Below are positions 13,600-24,543 of a stretch of 46,855 bases of DNA, piece after piece (position 1 is the stretch's first letter; the number at the start of each line of letters is the position of its first letter). The DNA comes from Polyrhizophydium stewartii (taxonomy: Eukaryota; Chytridiomycota; Chytridiomycetes; Rhizophydiales), in assembly GCA_027604665.1 (NCBI GenBank), contig JADGIZ010000018.1, positions 1 to 46,855 of the forward strand, in the 5' to 3' direction. The position numbers were made by a program, and so were the translations under genes. The notes under the pieces are model-generated. The model did not search any database and was not told where the DNA came from. It worked only from the letters and a program-made list of their open reading frames with translations.

Positions 13600-13718
13600 C
13601 TAGCGACGTCGCCTCAGAAGCTCTTCTGAGGCCCGCCCCTTGAGGGGCGGGGGCCCCCATCTTCGATGGGGGCCGGTCGCGGAGTGGCCGGCCTTCGCCT
13701 ACGCCACACCAGCCGCTC
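13600..13718. repeat. Composite G+C-rich cluster of nested hairpins
   Basis: At least four perfect or near-perfect hairpins are joined: CCTCAGAAGCTCTTCTGAGG-type (13612-13631), CCGCCCCTTGAGGGGCGG (13633-13650), GGCCCCCAT-CTTCG-ATGGGGGCC (13652-13674) and GTGGCCGGCC...TACGCCAC (13684-13706). The outermost GCGACGTC...GGTCGC pieces recur in most other clusters of this window. The CCCCATCTTCGATGGGG module recurs near 20190, and near 35094 with the opposite loop. The modular, nested build suggests repeated insertion of short elements into one another. Confidence 0.7.
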
Positions 13719-13880
13719 AAGATTGGCAACGATTTCGCTATTTGGCACCCGGTAACCCCGCGCATTGGTGTATAAGGCCCTCCTCAAAATACACGGTACC
13801 ATGAATAAAGTACACTGCCTCCAAAGGATAATTTTATTTATTATGTTATAGCGTATAATTTGTTTCTAGTTTATTTGGAG

Positions 13881-13930
13881 CTGCGACGTCGCCTCCTCAC
13901 AGGAGGCTAGTCACGACCGCTCCGCTGCTC
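13881..13930. repeat. G+C-rich palindromic cluster
   Basis: GCTGCGACGTCGCCTCC...GGAGGCTAG...GACCGCTCCGCTGCTC is a shorter member of the same GC-cluster family, with a CCTCCTCACAGGAGG hairpin in the middle. Confidence 0.55.
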
Positions 13931-14053
13931 TCATTCTTAATTATTATTTTCATAGGAATTCCTACCTTATTAGTGGTCCACTCTATTACATTAATATATA
14001 GTATGAATTACAGCTCCCTTAAGTATCATAGCTAACTTATTTAATGCTAGTAG

Positions 14054-14081
14054 GATTCTCAATATGATCATATTGAGAATC
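14054..14081. repeat. Perfect 28-nt palindrome
   Basis: Fourteen bases (GATTCTCAATATGA) are followed directly by their exact reverse complement with no loop. Unlike the other palindromes in the window it is A+T-rich. It could extrude as a cruciform or be a dimeric binding site; no function can be assigned. Confidence 0.8.
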
Positions 14082-14544
14082 TTGAATGACAAAGAAATGG
14101 CCCGGAAGCCAATGAAAAGGTTCCAAAATATTTATCCTTTAGTCAGGGGGAACATCTTAGGTGTTAATCGACCTAAAAAACAACTTAGTTGTTTGCCTAA
14201 TATAAAGGAAAACCAAAAAAATATCTCAAGGCCTCCTTTATAGGGTTTTAGTGTAACTCATTAAAGAAAAGTTGTCACAAGAATGTTAAGAAACAACAAA
14301 TTCAAAGAATCTGTTTTTGACTTAATTTCAAGCTAAGCTGTTACTCACAATGGAACTTCAAACATAACAATAGAAGATCATGAATCTTCAACAATAAAAA
14401 TCAAATCTATTTCTATTAGAGCTATCCTTAACTTTCTGTTGCTCTCAAAATATCGATCATTTCCCCTTTATTCAGTGTCTAGAGGATAAAGGGTAAATGG
14501 AGAGGGTAAGCATCATCAATGTCCTCACTACACTAAAGAAAGGT

Positions 14545-14878
14545 GAACCGAGAAATGAGCCGACACTCGTAAAACCACGAGAGAGACCGGGAACCGTCGG
14601 AGCAACTTACTAAAACTAATTAATGCGTGACCTCTGGTGAAACCCTCGCTCTTCCGCAGAGTCTTGAACTGCTCTCCTTTATTTATTGGAGGCTAATCAA
14701 TGGTATTTAAGCCATTAGGGTGGTTCCACCGGGGGATGTAACAAAATCTCTTAGGCTAATCAACGAAATCTAAGCCAATCCACTACTTTCTTTAAATATT
14801 TGGGGCTTACTAAGCTGCCGGCCAGACCAAACTGCAGCTCAAGGCTGTAAGATTAAAGTGTCGACTTCGTATTTTACA
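14545..14878 (+). rRNA. rnl: Large-subunit rRNA fragment, domain II 5' half (E. coli about 720-1045)
   Basis: Several LSU blocks occur in the correct order. GAGACCGGGAACCGTCGG (14582-14599) matches GGACCGAACCGAC; AAACTAATTAATGCGTGACC then GGTGAAACC matches AAAATTAG.GGATGACTTGTG...GGTGAAAGGCC; GAACTGCTCTCC matches TAGCTGGTTCTCC; CACCGGGGGATGTAACA (14728-14744) matches CTCCGGGGGTAGAGCACTG. GGCCAGACC...CAGCTCAAGG and GATTAAAGTG (14820-14861) match CCCAGACCGCCAGCTAAGGTC...GTTAAGTG. The match stops near 14878, where sequence with GC clusters begins. The next part of the molecule is found 15 kb away at 30.2 kb. Confidence 0.8.
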
Positions 14879-14904
14879 TTGCATCTCCCCTTGATTTAAA
14901 CGCA

Positions 14905-15000
14905 ACATCTTGAGGCCCGAGGGGTCTCCTGGCCCCCGAGGTCCAGTCGGATTGTTACCTTAAAGGGAAATGGTCTCTCCGCTGCGACGGAGCTGCTCTT
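14905..15000. repeat. G+C-rich clusters just after the rnl piece
   Basis: The block at 14912-14945 (GGCCCGAGGGGTCTCCTGG and CCCCGAGGTCCAG) shares its CCCCGAGGTCCAG motif with 4629-4641. A second hairpin with an AGCAGCTCCGTCGCAGCGG-type core (minus strand) is at 14978-14996. They mark the end of alignable LSU sequence. Confidence 0.5.
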
Positions 15001-15024
15001 TACTTCCGGAGGAAGGCCCTAAAT

Positions 15025-15235
15025 TGTGTAAGAGTTATGTAGAACTTCGAATTATTATTCAATAGGCCCCCCAGTAAAAGTTTATTAATTCCCGGAACGA
15101 TGAGGTTTAACCTAATAACTTTATAATTATTTATCATTCAATAGGCCCCCATAAAAAGATTTTGGAAGGATGGAGAACTTCAAATTCTTCTATTATTCAA
15201 TAGGCTCCCCCATGAAAAGTTTTAGACGTGAGATC
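15025..15235. repeat. Degenerate tandem repeat, three copies
   Basis: A unit of about 70 nt, with GAACTTC-AAT-(TATTATTCAATAGGC) then CCCCC and AAAAGTTT, occurs three times. TATTCAATAGGCCCCCCAGTAAAAG is at 15056-15080, a second ATTCAATAGGCCCCC copy at 15136-15150 and an ATTCAATAGGCTCCCCC copy at 15195-15211. The copies have diverged. No coding potential is evident. Confidence 0.7.
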
Positions 15236-15239
15236 CTTT

Positions 15240-18200
15240 CCGACCGACCCCCTACTAATTATAATCCGGAACTAGTATCTAAATCGATAGCTGAATCTAA
15301 GACGATGCTAACGCAATTCCAATATATAACTACAGCAGAATATTAACTAGAACTACTGATCAATAACCAGCATGGCTGACTATTAATAAAACATATACTA
15401 TCCCAACATATAGCTAATGGCAATACTAAATACGGTGCGGTCCCCCCAAGGGGTCCTTATCTTTAATGTTGGTTTATTACTATGTCAACGTATAGACAGA
15501 CCAACATTTTACGACTATCCACCAAAAGATCACAATACCACGAGATATCTAACCAGATTGACCAATAGACCCCTACAGATGTTAACTAATGGGTCCAGGC
15601 GTCCCTCTGAATTTCTAAATAAATCACTAGTGACTTCATATTGGTTAGTATCCCTCGCATAGCGAGGTGGATCTAGTAATCTCCTAGATGTAAATATATT
15701 AGTTCATAATACACAGATTGTCTATTTATAATCAGAATTAAACATTGCTAATCCAAGAAACCCATCAAACCACTCATAATACTGTTAGAGGAATGGAATA
15801 TTATTCTATTTGCTATTAACTATGTTGTAGATTATTTAATCGATGTTTCGCACTTATTAGAGTTGACCATTCTATTAATAACATCCCTACTACAATACCC
15901 TGAATGAATAAAAGGATCCTCCGAAGGTCCGGACATAAATAAGATAAGATATTTACTCCAATGTTATAGATAATAGTAAATCACAAAATAACGTTAGTTT
16001 AATCGACCCAGTGAGGAATTACCGAATCATACTTTAATATCTAGAATTTCATAGTTAAATTGAAGAGTCAAATGTAATACCAATCGATAGTATTTCTACC
16101 ATATATTACTAAAGGAATAAATAGCTCAAATAGTAAAGAATCTACCTACAGTCCCTGATATGATAGCATAAGTAAATCAACAGTATCGATGAAATGGTAA
16201 TAATTATATTGAATACATGAAAAGTGTTTAATTAACTTAATATAATTAGCTATTGTAACCTATATGATTGACCCGTATCTGTGATCAACCATAACCATAT
16301 AAACTGAAGGATAATTACTGGATGTTAATAGAAAGAATACTTATGAATGAGCCCTACTAAATCAGTCCTGGGGACCTCCGGTCCTTTACAATATCACATA
16401 TTCTATTGAATCATACTTATAACATTATAATTAAGGTGCGGGGGCGGGTAAATTGTATGTGAAACCCTCCAAATCCCGCCGAATCTTAATAAGGGATTAC
16501 GCTCCTATAAGGATTTATTCTGACTTTATAAAACCATTACCAATAACTAATAATGATATACTATATAAGATTAAACTACTAACTAAGTCTGCTGCAATAC
16601 TTATTACCTTATTAAATAATCAGATCCGAAGGTCGGAATCAACTATTAAACTACTGATTCTAATACCCCCCTAATAAACTACTAACTCTAAGTATTTTGC
16701 CAATTGATTCGTCCGTTCCTCTGGGACAATGAATTAGAGAATTCCTGGGTGGTCTGCCAATATTAAGGTAACTCTATTTAATAAATAATTAACTTTAAAT
16801 CCAAATCCTAAAAAGGTAACTGGTATAATATTAAATAAAAGAATAAGAGATCTAATCCGATGGAGGCCTTAGCCGACCTCCGGCCAGAAAATAAAATAAT
16901 TGGAATCTTTGTAAATAGCTCAATTCCATGCTACGCATGAATCTAAATAATATAATAAAATCCCTAATCAATTAAATATATTCTAATCTAATAATTCTTT
17001 ATATTTTGATTAACTTAATAAAAAGGTAACTATTTCTCTCCTATACTTATATCTTATTGAATTATAATGAAAGTGATTTTTATAAAAGGTAACTATATAT
17101 AATTTAAATAAAATGAGTGAAATAATATCTCAATAACTAATAATCTATAAACTTTAATCTAATTATTTCTATCAATAATTCAAGATCTAAATTCTATAAA
17201 TAACCGAACAACAGGTAACTCCCTTCATCTTAATGTAGCTAATAAGTAGTATAGCATGTATAATTGCTACGCATCGATATATACAAGCTACGCTTGGAAT
17301 ATAAAGTGGAATTAGTCTATACTAAGTAGTTCTAAATAAACGTAAAGTCTCTTAATAAGTAATAGAAGTCCAACGAAAGATCTAAATCTAACAACAGGAT
17401 TCGAGGTAAATAGTAGGGTAGAATTCTTACGGAATTAGTTCCAATGGGCGCCCGCCCGTTGGACGGGACGGAATAAACTAATTTATAAGTAATAAATAAA
17501 CTCTACAAAGTCTTATTAATCAATACATCCCCCCTTATTAGAGCATAATTATCATTGACAACTTCTTTAATATCTATGGTTACTTTACAGGCGAGGAGAG
17601 ATTTCCTATAGTTAGTTAATTCCATAGTATACCAGTTCGTCAATCAGTTAGTTAATTACCGGTTAGTTAAGAGTTAGTTAGTTAATCATCAGTTATGACC
17701 AATAAGTTAATCTGGAGTTATTCCAAGGGACGCCAGGACCTCTGTCCAATCGGATATAAAATATCTAAATATTTACTAATAAACAGATAGCTATAAACAT
17801 GTATCCTTATATAATAAGAACTTCTATTAGGTTAATATGACATACATAAAAGCTTTAATGATATATTTAATAAATAAAATGAAGGGAAGTGGTGTATCCA
17901 TTTATATAAGATTTGAATAGATAAAGAATAAGTTATACGATATCTTTATATTAGACTTAGAATAGATAATAATATTTATCCGTCCTTCGGGACTATATAA
18001 TTAACATTATACTTCTGATTAATATATACTAATTATCTTATTTCTCTAGTTATAGCAGGATTGTCTTATTAGAATCTCACCTATTAGTGTATTATCTGGT
18101 AATTCTAAATAGAATAATAACTAATTATTGTATATCCTATAATGATATTTTACCTTATAGTTTCTTTGGAATTTGGTGATTAAATATGGATTTAAGGTCA

Positions 18201-19200
18201 ACTAAGTTGAAGTCGTATTATCAAAGATTATATAGAGATATACCTGTATGTAATACTATTAAATTAAGATAAATGGCCATAGACTTTTGTCGATATTATA
18301 ATAGAAAATTCTATTAGACATGATGGTGGCTATGTGGCAATTCATTGAATTGCTTATTATCACTGATTTCACTCAATCTCATTTATCATTTTCTAGAGGT
18401 TCTTATATTTCTTCCAAATAGTTCTATTCTTATTATGTCGATTATTGTGCTTCTATAAATGTACCTTCTCTTACTATTACTAATTGATCACGACAATTTA
18501 GTTAGCCATCTTATGAAGCGGAATTCTAAGATAACCGGAGGATAACCGTACTATTTCCCTTTGAGTGAACAGATCTTAATTAAGGAACTTGCATGATTAT
18601 TAATAATTTGTATGGTACTGATTTCATTAGTAATGGCAAAGCCTTATTAATAGAACCATTTTCATATTAGATCTTAGATACTAACTTAGTTTATTCAATC
18701 CGGAGATATACCTATAATAGGTCTTAATATTTTCCATTTATGCCTAGTCTTATAATATAATGCAGTAATTTAGACCCGTCAGGATATTATAATAGTACAC
18801 CCTAATAGTTCTTTATTCCTAAGAATGGCTTCTCATAAGTTATTTGGCCTAGATAATCCGTCCATACATAATAAATAATATTCCTATTGGTACCTCACTT
18901 AGTTTATGGGTTTAACCGTTAATTAAAGTTTTTGGCTTAAAACGCACTGTTTAGTATAGCGACTATAAGGTTTATAAAAACAGTTCAAATATTATTGGCT
19001 TGAGCTACTGGTAATCTGGTATCAAAATATAGTAGTTTAGTGCTTATTAGATTATAGCTAGTATTTTATTGGATTACTAAATTGTAAATAAATGTCGAAA
19101 TATTGCACTTTATTTATTAAATATCTTATATAACTTCTGGTACAATTTTAAGTAGTCTACGGATCACATTAAATTGAATTATTAACTGATAAAGGATTAA
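15240..19200. other. A+T-rich spacer without recognisable genes
   Basis: Two short frames open from ATG here (15417-15662 and 16453-16674), but both run through GC palindromes and match no family I know, so I do not call them genes. An AGTT/GTTA-rich simple repeat occupies about 17632-17695. Small palindromes such as CCGAAGGTCGG (16626-16637) and CCGTCCTTCGGGAC (17980-17993) are scattered throughout. Confidence 0.5.
17632..17695. repeat. AGTTAGTTAA simple repeat
   Basis: The string CAGTTAGTTAATTACCGG, then GTTAGTTAAGAGTTAGTTAGTTAATCATCAGTT, is built from GTTA/AGTT units. It looks like a slippage-type minisatellite in spacer DNA. Confidence 0.6.
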
Positions 19201-19204
19201 CTTT

Positions 19205-20510
19205 AAGATTATTGCCAGAGGTGACCCCGGAGCCACCGGGGGCGAAGCGCCCCCGTGGCACCGGGGGGGGCTTAATGGGTTATTTTTTAATATTTTTATA
19301 TTGATTTACCACTACCGTTAGTCTAATAGATAAAACATGTCGTCATATTACTAGTAGACTTAAGTCTAATTTCTAAGGAGGAGGCCGCTCATTGAGCGGC
19401 CGGTTTGGTTACCCCTGGCAAGATCTTATTTGACCGCTGTTCTAAGTAATATGCTATGAATAATTTACTTAGATTCTATAATAACTTCCAGTAGACATTC
19501 AAAAGGGATTCCAGATCAGTCGTAGAATTAAGGTCTTGTATAGCCAAATTAACAGTAGATTTATCCAAAATAGATGAAGAGTAAGCTAAATGATCCGACT
19601 ATATGAATGAGTGTACACACCAAAGCGGTGATTGGGGCCATTGAACCAACTCTTACTACAGTTTTAGGGACCACCAATGGTGGGATCTTAGGATTATTAC
19701 TGGAATACTTTGAATCATCTATTAGTATTGATTAATTAGAACTTCTACCAATTTCGGAATTAAGGCATATTAGGTTGAGGTTAGATTTGAGTCATTGAGA
19801 AAGTAGCTTAAGCTAGTCGCTAGGCGCGAGCTGACGCTAGCGATCTTGATCAATCAACTAAGTTGACGGTAAATGAATAAATTGACGAACCAAATAATAG
19901 CTAAAGTGGCGCCTGAACGTCTAGTGAAACAACCAAAATACAGCAACCCTAGACTGGGAATAGACAAATGAGATATATAAACACCCTGGCTGATCCCGCC
20001 TTGATCCAGGTCATCTCTTCTTTCTTCATCAGGGTCGATTGTGTACATAGTCGCGGATATCTCACTAAAATCTGATCTAGGTTAGATCGATCTAATTTGT
20101 ATCTCCTTGTAGGATCACGTTATACATAATGGCAATAGATGATAGCTGTCGCTCCGATATTTGGAGAGGCGCGACGTAGGCCCCCCCCCATCTTCGATGG
20201 GGGGCCCGGTCGCGGACGCGATTCCGCGGCGTACTGAACCCCATTGATCTAATTTACTAACTACGTATACACCTCTATGAAGATGAATGGGTTAAACTCT
20301 CATTCAAAATAAAAAATAGAAATTAATTTAAAATTGTTTATGGTATGGTGTTTCATTTCTAGTCTCTTTCTTTATCTCGGAGCGGCGGAGCGACCGGGCT
20401 TCGCCCACCGGCGCTCAAAGCACCGGGCCGGAGCGACCGGAGCCTTGTAAAGGCTCCTACGTCGCACCTGAAAGGAGGCGACGTCGCGACCGCCGCGATT
20501 TACCTTATTT
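19205..20510. repeat. Dense field of G+C-rich palindromic clusters
   Basis: Separate clusters lie at about 19212-19270 (CCACCGGGGGCGAAGCGCCCCCGTGG), 19383-19402 (GGCCGCTCATTGAGCGGCC), 19815-19845, 20150-20235 (containing CCCCATCTTCGATGGGG) and 20376-20510 (containing GGAGCCTTGTAAAGGCTCC and GGAGGCGACGTCGCGACC). The GGAGCCTTGTAAAGGCTCC module is the second hairpin of the 77-nt element at 21705 and 26169. Between the clusters the DNA is ordinary A+T-rich spacer. Confidence 0.65.
19977..20018 (-). repeat. Fragment of the core-conserved stem element
   Basis: CGCCTTGATCCAGGTCATC (19997-20015) is the exact reverse complement of 44347-44365, the 5' arm of copy 5. It is preceded by ACCCTGGCTGATCC, which resembles the 3' arm of copies 2 and 4. 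The conserved inner core is absent, so this is a partial or rearranged copy. Confidence 0.55.
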
Positions 20511-23500
20511 TGACTGATTATTTTCCATGTTCAAGGACTATTTTGTAGACTTTAAGCGGCTTCGCGACCTATTTCTGATTATGCTTAGGAACCCTCTATT
20601 GCTTTTTATATTACAATTATACCTTTTCTGAGGGGCTCCGCCCCGATATTCTGTAAGGACTCCGTCCGTTCTCAACACTTTGTGTTCAATTAGCTTATTA
20701 CCATTCATTTTTTGCTTCGTCTTTTCCTTATCCTGTACTAGTTTTATTGAGGCTGGTTCCTTGGGTTTAGATAATTTCTAAATCGGCTAAGCCTTAGGTT
20801 AACTTATTTATAACTTGTGAGACATAGGCATACTTCACATTAGTTCAATAATTGGATATAATTCTAATTAATCTTTTTAATTTATAAGATTTATTCACTA
20901 GTATATCATTCGAAGCTTAGCTTGATAGCAGAATTTCATTAATTTCATAAATTAGACTAACCTTAAGCGGCTTCGCGATCGTAGGTAGAATGTTCATTAT
21001 ATAAGACCAATAATCTATTATGTTGGTCAGATATGTGAATAAACTCAAGTAATTTCTATTATAGTCGATCCATGGGATCGATTAGGATCCCCATTGTTTA
21101 TGAAGATCTGGATATTCTACGTATTAATTGAATAATCAATCCAAATCTGTAGGATATATACTTGGTCTGTAACTTCTACCTCCCCTCTTCTTCTTTAGGG
21201 AGGAATAATGTATAGTCTACTTACCCAGTTAGGCTATAGATCTTATAAATGTGCCCACTCAGATAGAGAATAAACCGGAGAAGTATCTCACCTTATTTGT
21301 TTTAGATTGGGTTAATTATACAATAAGTACCATTTCTTTATATAGATAAATAATGAGGGATCTTTTACCTATCCCTTTACCTTAGATCTAATGAATATAA
21401 CCAGGAGGGATACCCAAGTTGAGAATGTTATATAGCCTTCTTAGATCTTTTATCCAAATAAGAAAGATCTAATGATCTTGATAAATTTAATTAGGATATA
21501 AAGCATGCTCTCAAATCTACAAAGTTTTAATCCTTTTAAGTTGGCACCTCTCAAATTGTAGAAATAGTTATGTACCCTATACATTTTCATCTTGTTTATT
21601 ATATATAATTAGGAAGAGACAAAAGAAAGAGAACATTTATACTAGAGGAACCTAGAAAGACATCCAGAAGGGAAGATTAATATTAGTTATCAATAATTGA
21701 ATTCGTAAGGACGACCCCCCTTAAGGGGGGGCGGAGTGGCCGGAGCCTTGTAAAGGCTCCTACGCCACGCACGCTAGTCCGATAGATCATCATAAAAATA
21801 AAGAAGATCGATGAAGTGATTTACGAAGATTCAGAATCTGTAAAAGGACGAAAAGATTATTGATTAATTTCTGCACCGATTTTGACGGCTGCAAAAGTTC
21901 GTAGGACCGCATGGGCGCCCTGTACTCCTTTAATTCAGCAACATCTATTATTCTCTGTTGTATTCCTTAAGATTCACATTTATTTTATTACTAAAACGGT
22001 TAGCTACATGGAAAGGTAAATTAGAGTGATGTGAGCAACCGTATGGTTGCCTAGAATAGAGCTAAAACAATCTGAAAGATTGTTATTATAAACCTAACGA
22101 CTAACAACTCATCATGGAGGACCCTTATAATAGACAGATAATTCAATTACGTTATTTCATTCTATATCACTAATTCCTTTATTTATTTTTCAGCTAAGTC
22201 GATTAGATCATCATTGGTATGCTTGTCAGTGAAGGGCCAGCTAATCACGTCTAAGTTTCTTTAGCTCTTTTTCTAGATCTATGTTAATACTAGATGACCA
22301 TTAGCAGAATCAGGAATGATAAATTGCCAACATGAACCTTTAGCTTCTATTATGAAACATTACTCCTCGGTTTAGGCTAATACAACCACCATAAGTGGGC
22401 AAATCTGGGAGATCCCACTTTGATATGTTCAATAACTTCTATATTAATCGAGGTGGACGTGCCCGCCCCCGCGGTGCGTTCACCTCCACGATTTTAATAT
22501 TTTTCTAATTAATAATTAGGCCATTGCTACTTAATTAACTTTATAACAAGACTCCCGGCTTCATTGCTTTTCATATACCTAGTCTAATTTAATTGGTTAA
22601 CTTTGAATATATTTAAATATTATTACTACCCCTTTAACTTTTATCTTTACTCAAACCGACATTGATGACGCAGCGGAGCGGTCGTGACGTCGCCGATGAA
22701 TCTCCCGCGACCTATGTCGCGGATGATTTTTCGTAGGTCGATTTGGAGCGACTCCGACGCGGCCAAATCTGTAGAACAACGAGCTATTTGAGCTTATTGG
22801 ATTGTTGATCGGTGGATACCATTGCAGATTATAAAGACTAAATCTGATGCAGATATCAGTTGTCTGTAACTTATCTCCAGATCGAAATCCTTCAAGAATA
22901 AGTGGTACAAATTAAACAGCTAAGTTATTAGGGTCAGGGTAGAATAAGATCAAATAAACCTGACAAGGAGGGTCAGGTAGTATACATAATAAATAGACCG
23001 CTGAATCATTAAGGTATAAAATAGAAAGACTTGTAAAAGACTAATGTAAACTGGTGGTGTATACCTAAGAGTACAACAATGATAAGATAGTGAAATAAAA
23101 CCGATCAATGGCAACGCAAGTTGATTATACAAGACCTAATTGATTATACATGAGATTGCCGCCACTCTAGAGAGTGGCCCAACGGGTAGCTTATAAACTT
23201 GACAGAAAAGCGCTAAAGGGAAGGCTAAAATTACTAATTAACAACCACCGAAGGTGGGTCAATGTGTTACCTAAGCCATTATTGACTAGCAATCAAAATG
23301 ACACAAGTAATTAATAACCGATTTTGCTATGAGGGGCTGAATCAACTTTAGCTCCGCTCCATCCAAATAAGCTCGTGGACATTCAATCGGACGGAGTCCT
23401 AACGAATGTCTAAAGGTTACTTCTTATTAGAGTTTTCTCACCATAGTTGATTTAGCTCCAATATTGAGCCAGCTGGGCCGGAGGCCCTCCAAGCTGGCTT

Positions 23501-24262
23501 GTATATTCAATAGAGAACGATCATAGGAGGTCTAACTCAAAACAACAGCGACGAAAGCAATCAAAGGTTTAGTAGGATGCTCTCTCTGTAATGACCTAAA
23601 TAGAAAGGTCTACTTAGATTATAGAACCTCCTTAGGAGGTCTGTTGCAGTAGACCGCTCCGCTCCATTCAACTCTCTCTGGCGCTCCAGTTGAATCTCGC
23701 CTCCGCTTCGGGCCGCTAGACTAATTGTAGAATTCAAGTATTTAACCTAAATAAAAAGACAAACATAAATAAAACAAATTGCGAAGCTGAACAAGATAAA
23801 TCAAATCGCGCCGCGACGTAGCCTCCTTGAAGGAGGCGGTCGCTCCAGCCGCTTAAGAGTCTGAACTCAAATTATCACTGCTCAATTAATAGTAATTTCA
23901 TCCTGTCGCGCGAGCTATGCGTAGCTTACTGAAGAACTGCCTAGTAGACTCGATCACCTTTAGATACTACAGCTCGCTTTTAATTATCACATTTATTTAA
24001 TCACGGATTCAGTTACTCCGTAACTCAATTAGGAGCCGACACCCTGATATTTTCCTTCCTAGTCGGCTACATCCCCTTTGTCTACCGCAATGTACGCCGC
24101 TTTTGAGATCTAAGCAACTTGATTCTACTCTGTATGATGGTTAGGTAGATAACCGAAATAATCAGCAGGGCTAATTCCTCCCTAATAGGTTTAGCAAAAG
24201 TAGTTATTGATACTTTAGTTGATAATCGATCTCTAACGATCGACTAAACTACTTAAGATGCT
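20511..24262. other. Spacer with GC clusters; no gene identified
   Basis: I could not assign a gene in this 3.7-kb stretch. It carries one copy of the 77-nt double-hairpin element (21705-21781) and GC clusters near 22466, 22672-22770, 23470-23502, 23640-23715 and 23808-23865. The part 23985-24249 is free of TAA in one frame and includes N-V-R-R-F and QLG-like strings reminiscent of the middle of nad5. This is weaker than the match at 24263-24530, and one of its motifs arises from a palindrome (GTTACTCCGTAAC). It may be upstream nad5 sequence. Confidence 0.4.
21705..21781. mobile_element. 77-nt double-hairpin element, copy 1
   Basis: This 77-nt unit is identical to 26169-26245 although the flanks differ. 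Outer bases GGAC/GTCC pair. Inside are hairpin 1 (CCCCCCTTAAGGGGGG) and hairpin 2 (GTGGC - GGAGCCTTGTAAAGGCTCC - GCCAC). Two hairpins enclosed by a short closing stem is the architecture of the double-hairpin elements described as mobile in the mitochondrial DNA of Allomyces. Mobility here is inferred from the exact copy alone. Confidence 0.75.
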
Positions 24263-24530
24263 GTATTAACTGCTACTTATTCAGCTAGATTAATGATTAT
24301 GACCTTTATGTCAGAACCAAATTGACCAAGAGTGCCATTCATGATCCATCTCTTTACATGTATATCCCATTATTAGGTTGAGGTCTGCATTCTTTGGTTA
24401 TTTTACTAGTGAATTATTTCTAGGCTTAGGTTCTACCTTATACTTACAATCATTATTCACTAATCCATATAATAGAGCTGAAGCGGCTGACGCGATTAGA
24501 TGGAGTTTATGCTCCAGGTACTTTTTGTAA
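24263..24530 (+). pseudogene. nad5: nad5 fragment, frame-broken at two sites
   Basis: NADH dehydrogenase subunit 5 is a proton-pumping membrane subunit of complex I. Three consecutive reading segments fit its central-to-late part. Segment 1 (24263-24340) reads VLTATYSARLMIMTFMSEPN, the TA.YS.RL...TF...PN motif; an in-frame TGA follows PN. Segment 2 (24340-24375) reads HDPSLYMYIPLL. Segment 3 (24378 onward) reads LRSAFFGYFTSELFLGLGS, the hallmark FFGYFT.ELF.GLGS block. Moving between segments needs one extra nucleotide each time (near 24338-24340 and 24376-24378). Recognisable identity ends near 24480, where a small palindrome-like string (GAAGCGGCTGACGCGAT) begins, and TAA follows at 24528. 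It may be a decayed copy, an edited gene, or a gene with sequencing errors; the sequence alone cannot decide. Confidence 0.7.
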
Positions 24531-24543
24531 CTTATGTAATTAA

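Larger units (their letters stand above)
12201..14544. other. Spacer or insertions between rnl domains I and II
   Basis: This 2.3-kb stretch corresponds to where LSU positions of roughly 500-760 would be expected, but I could not align it. It contains a core-conserved stem element (12648-12786), nested GC clusters (13600-13718; 13881-13925), a 28-nt perfect palindrome (14054-14081) and an unassigned more G-rich patch with GAGAAACATC and GGCTGGAAACGAGTG strings (13190-13330). The patch at 13190-13330 and the segment 14080-14540 could include diverged LSU helices, but this is not shown. Confidence 0.4.

Noticed and set aside
15417..15662. ATG-started frame of 81 codons
   Set aside because: It runs through a G+C palindrome (GGTCCCCCCAAGGGGTCC), has no family motif, and lies in spacer full of such clusters.
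16453..16674. ATG-started frame of 73 codons, lysine/isoleucine-rich
   Set aside because: No recognisable domain; it contains a CCGAAGGTCGG palindrome, and no neighbour supports a gene.
19608..19640. TGTACACACC resembling the 3' end of SSU rRNA (TTGTACACACCGCCCGTC)
   Set aside because: Only ten bases match; the following CGCCCGTC is replaced by AAAGCGGTG, and no other SSU block is nearby.
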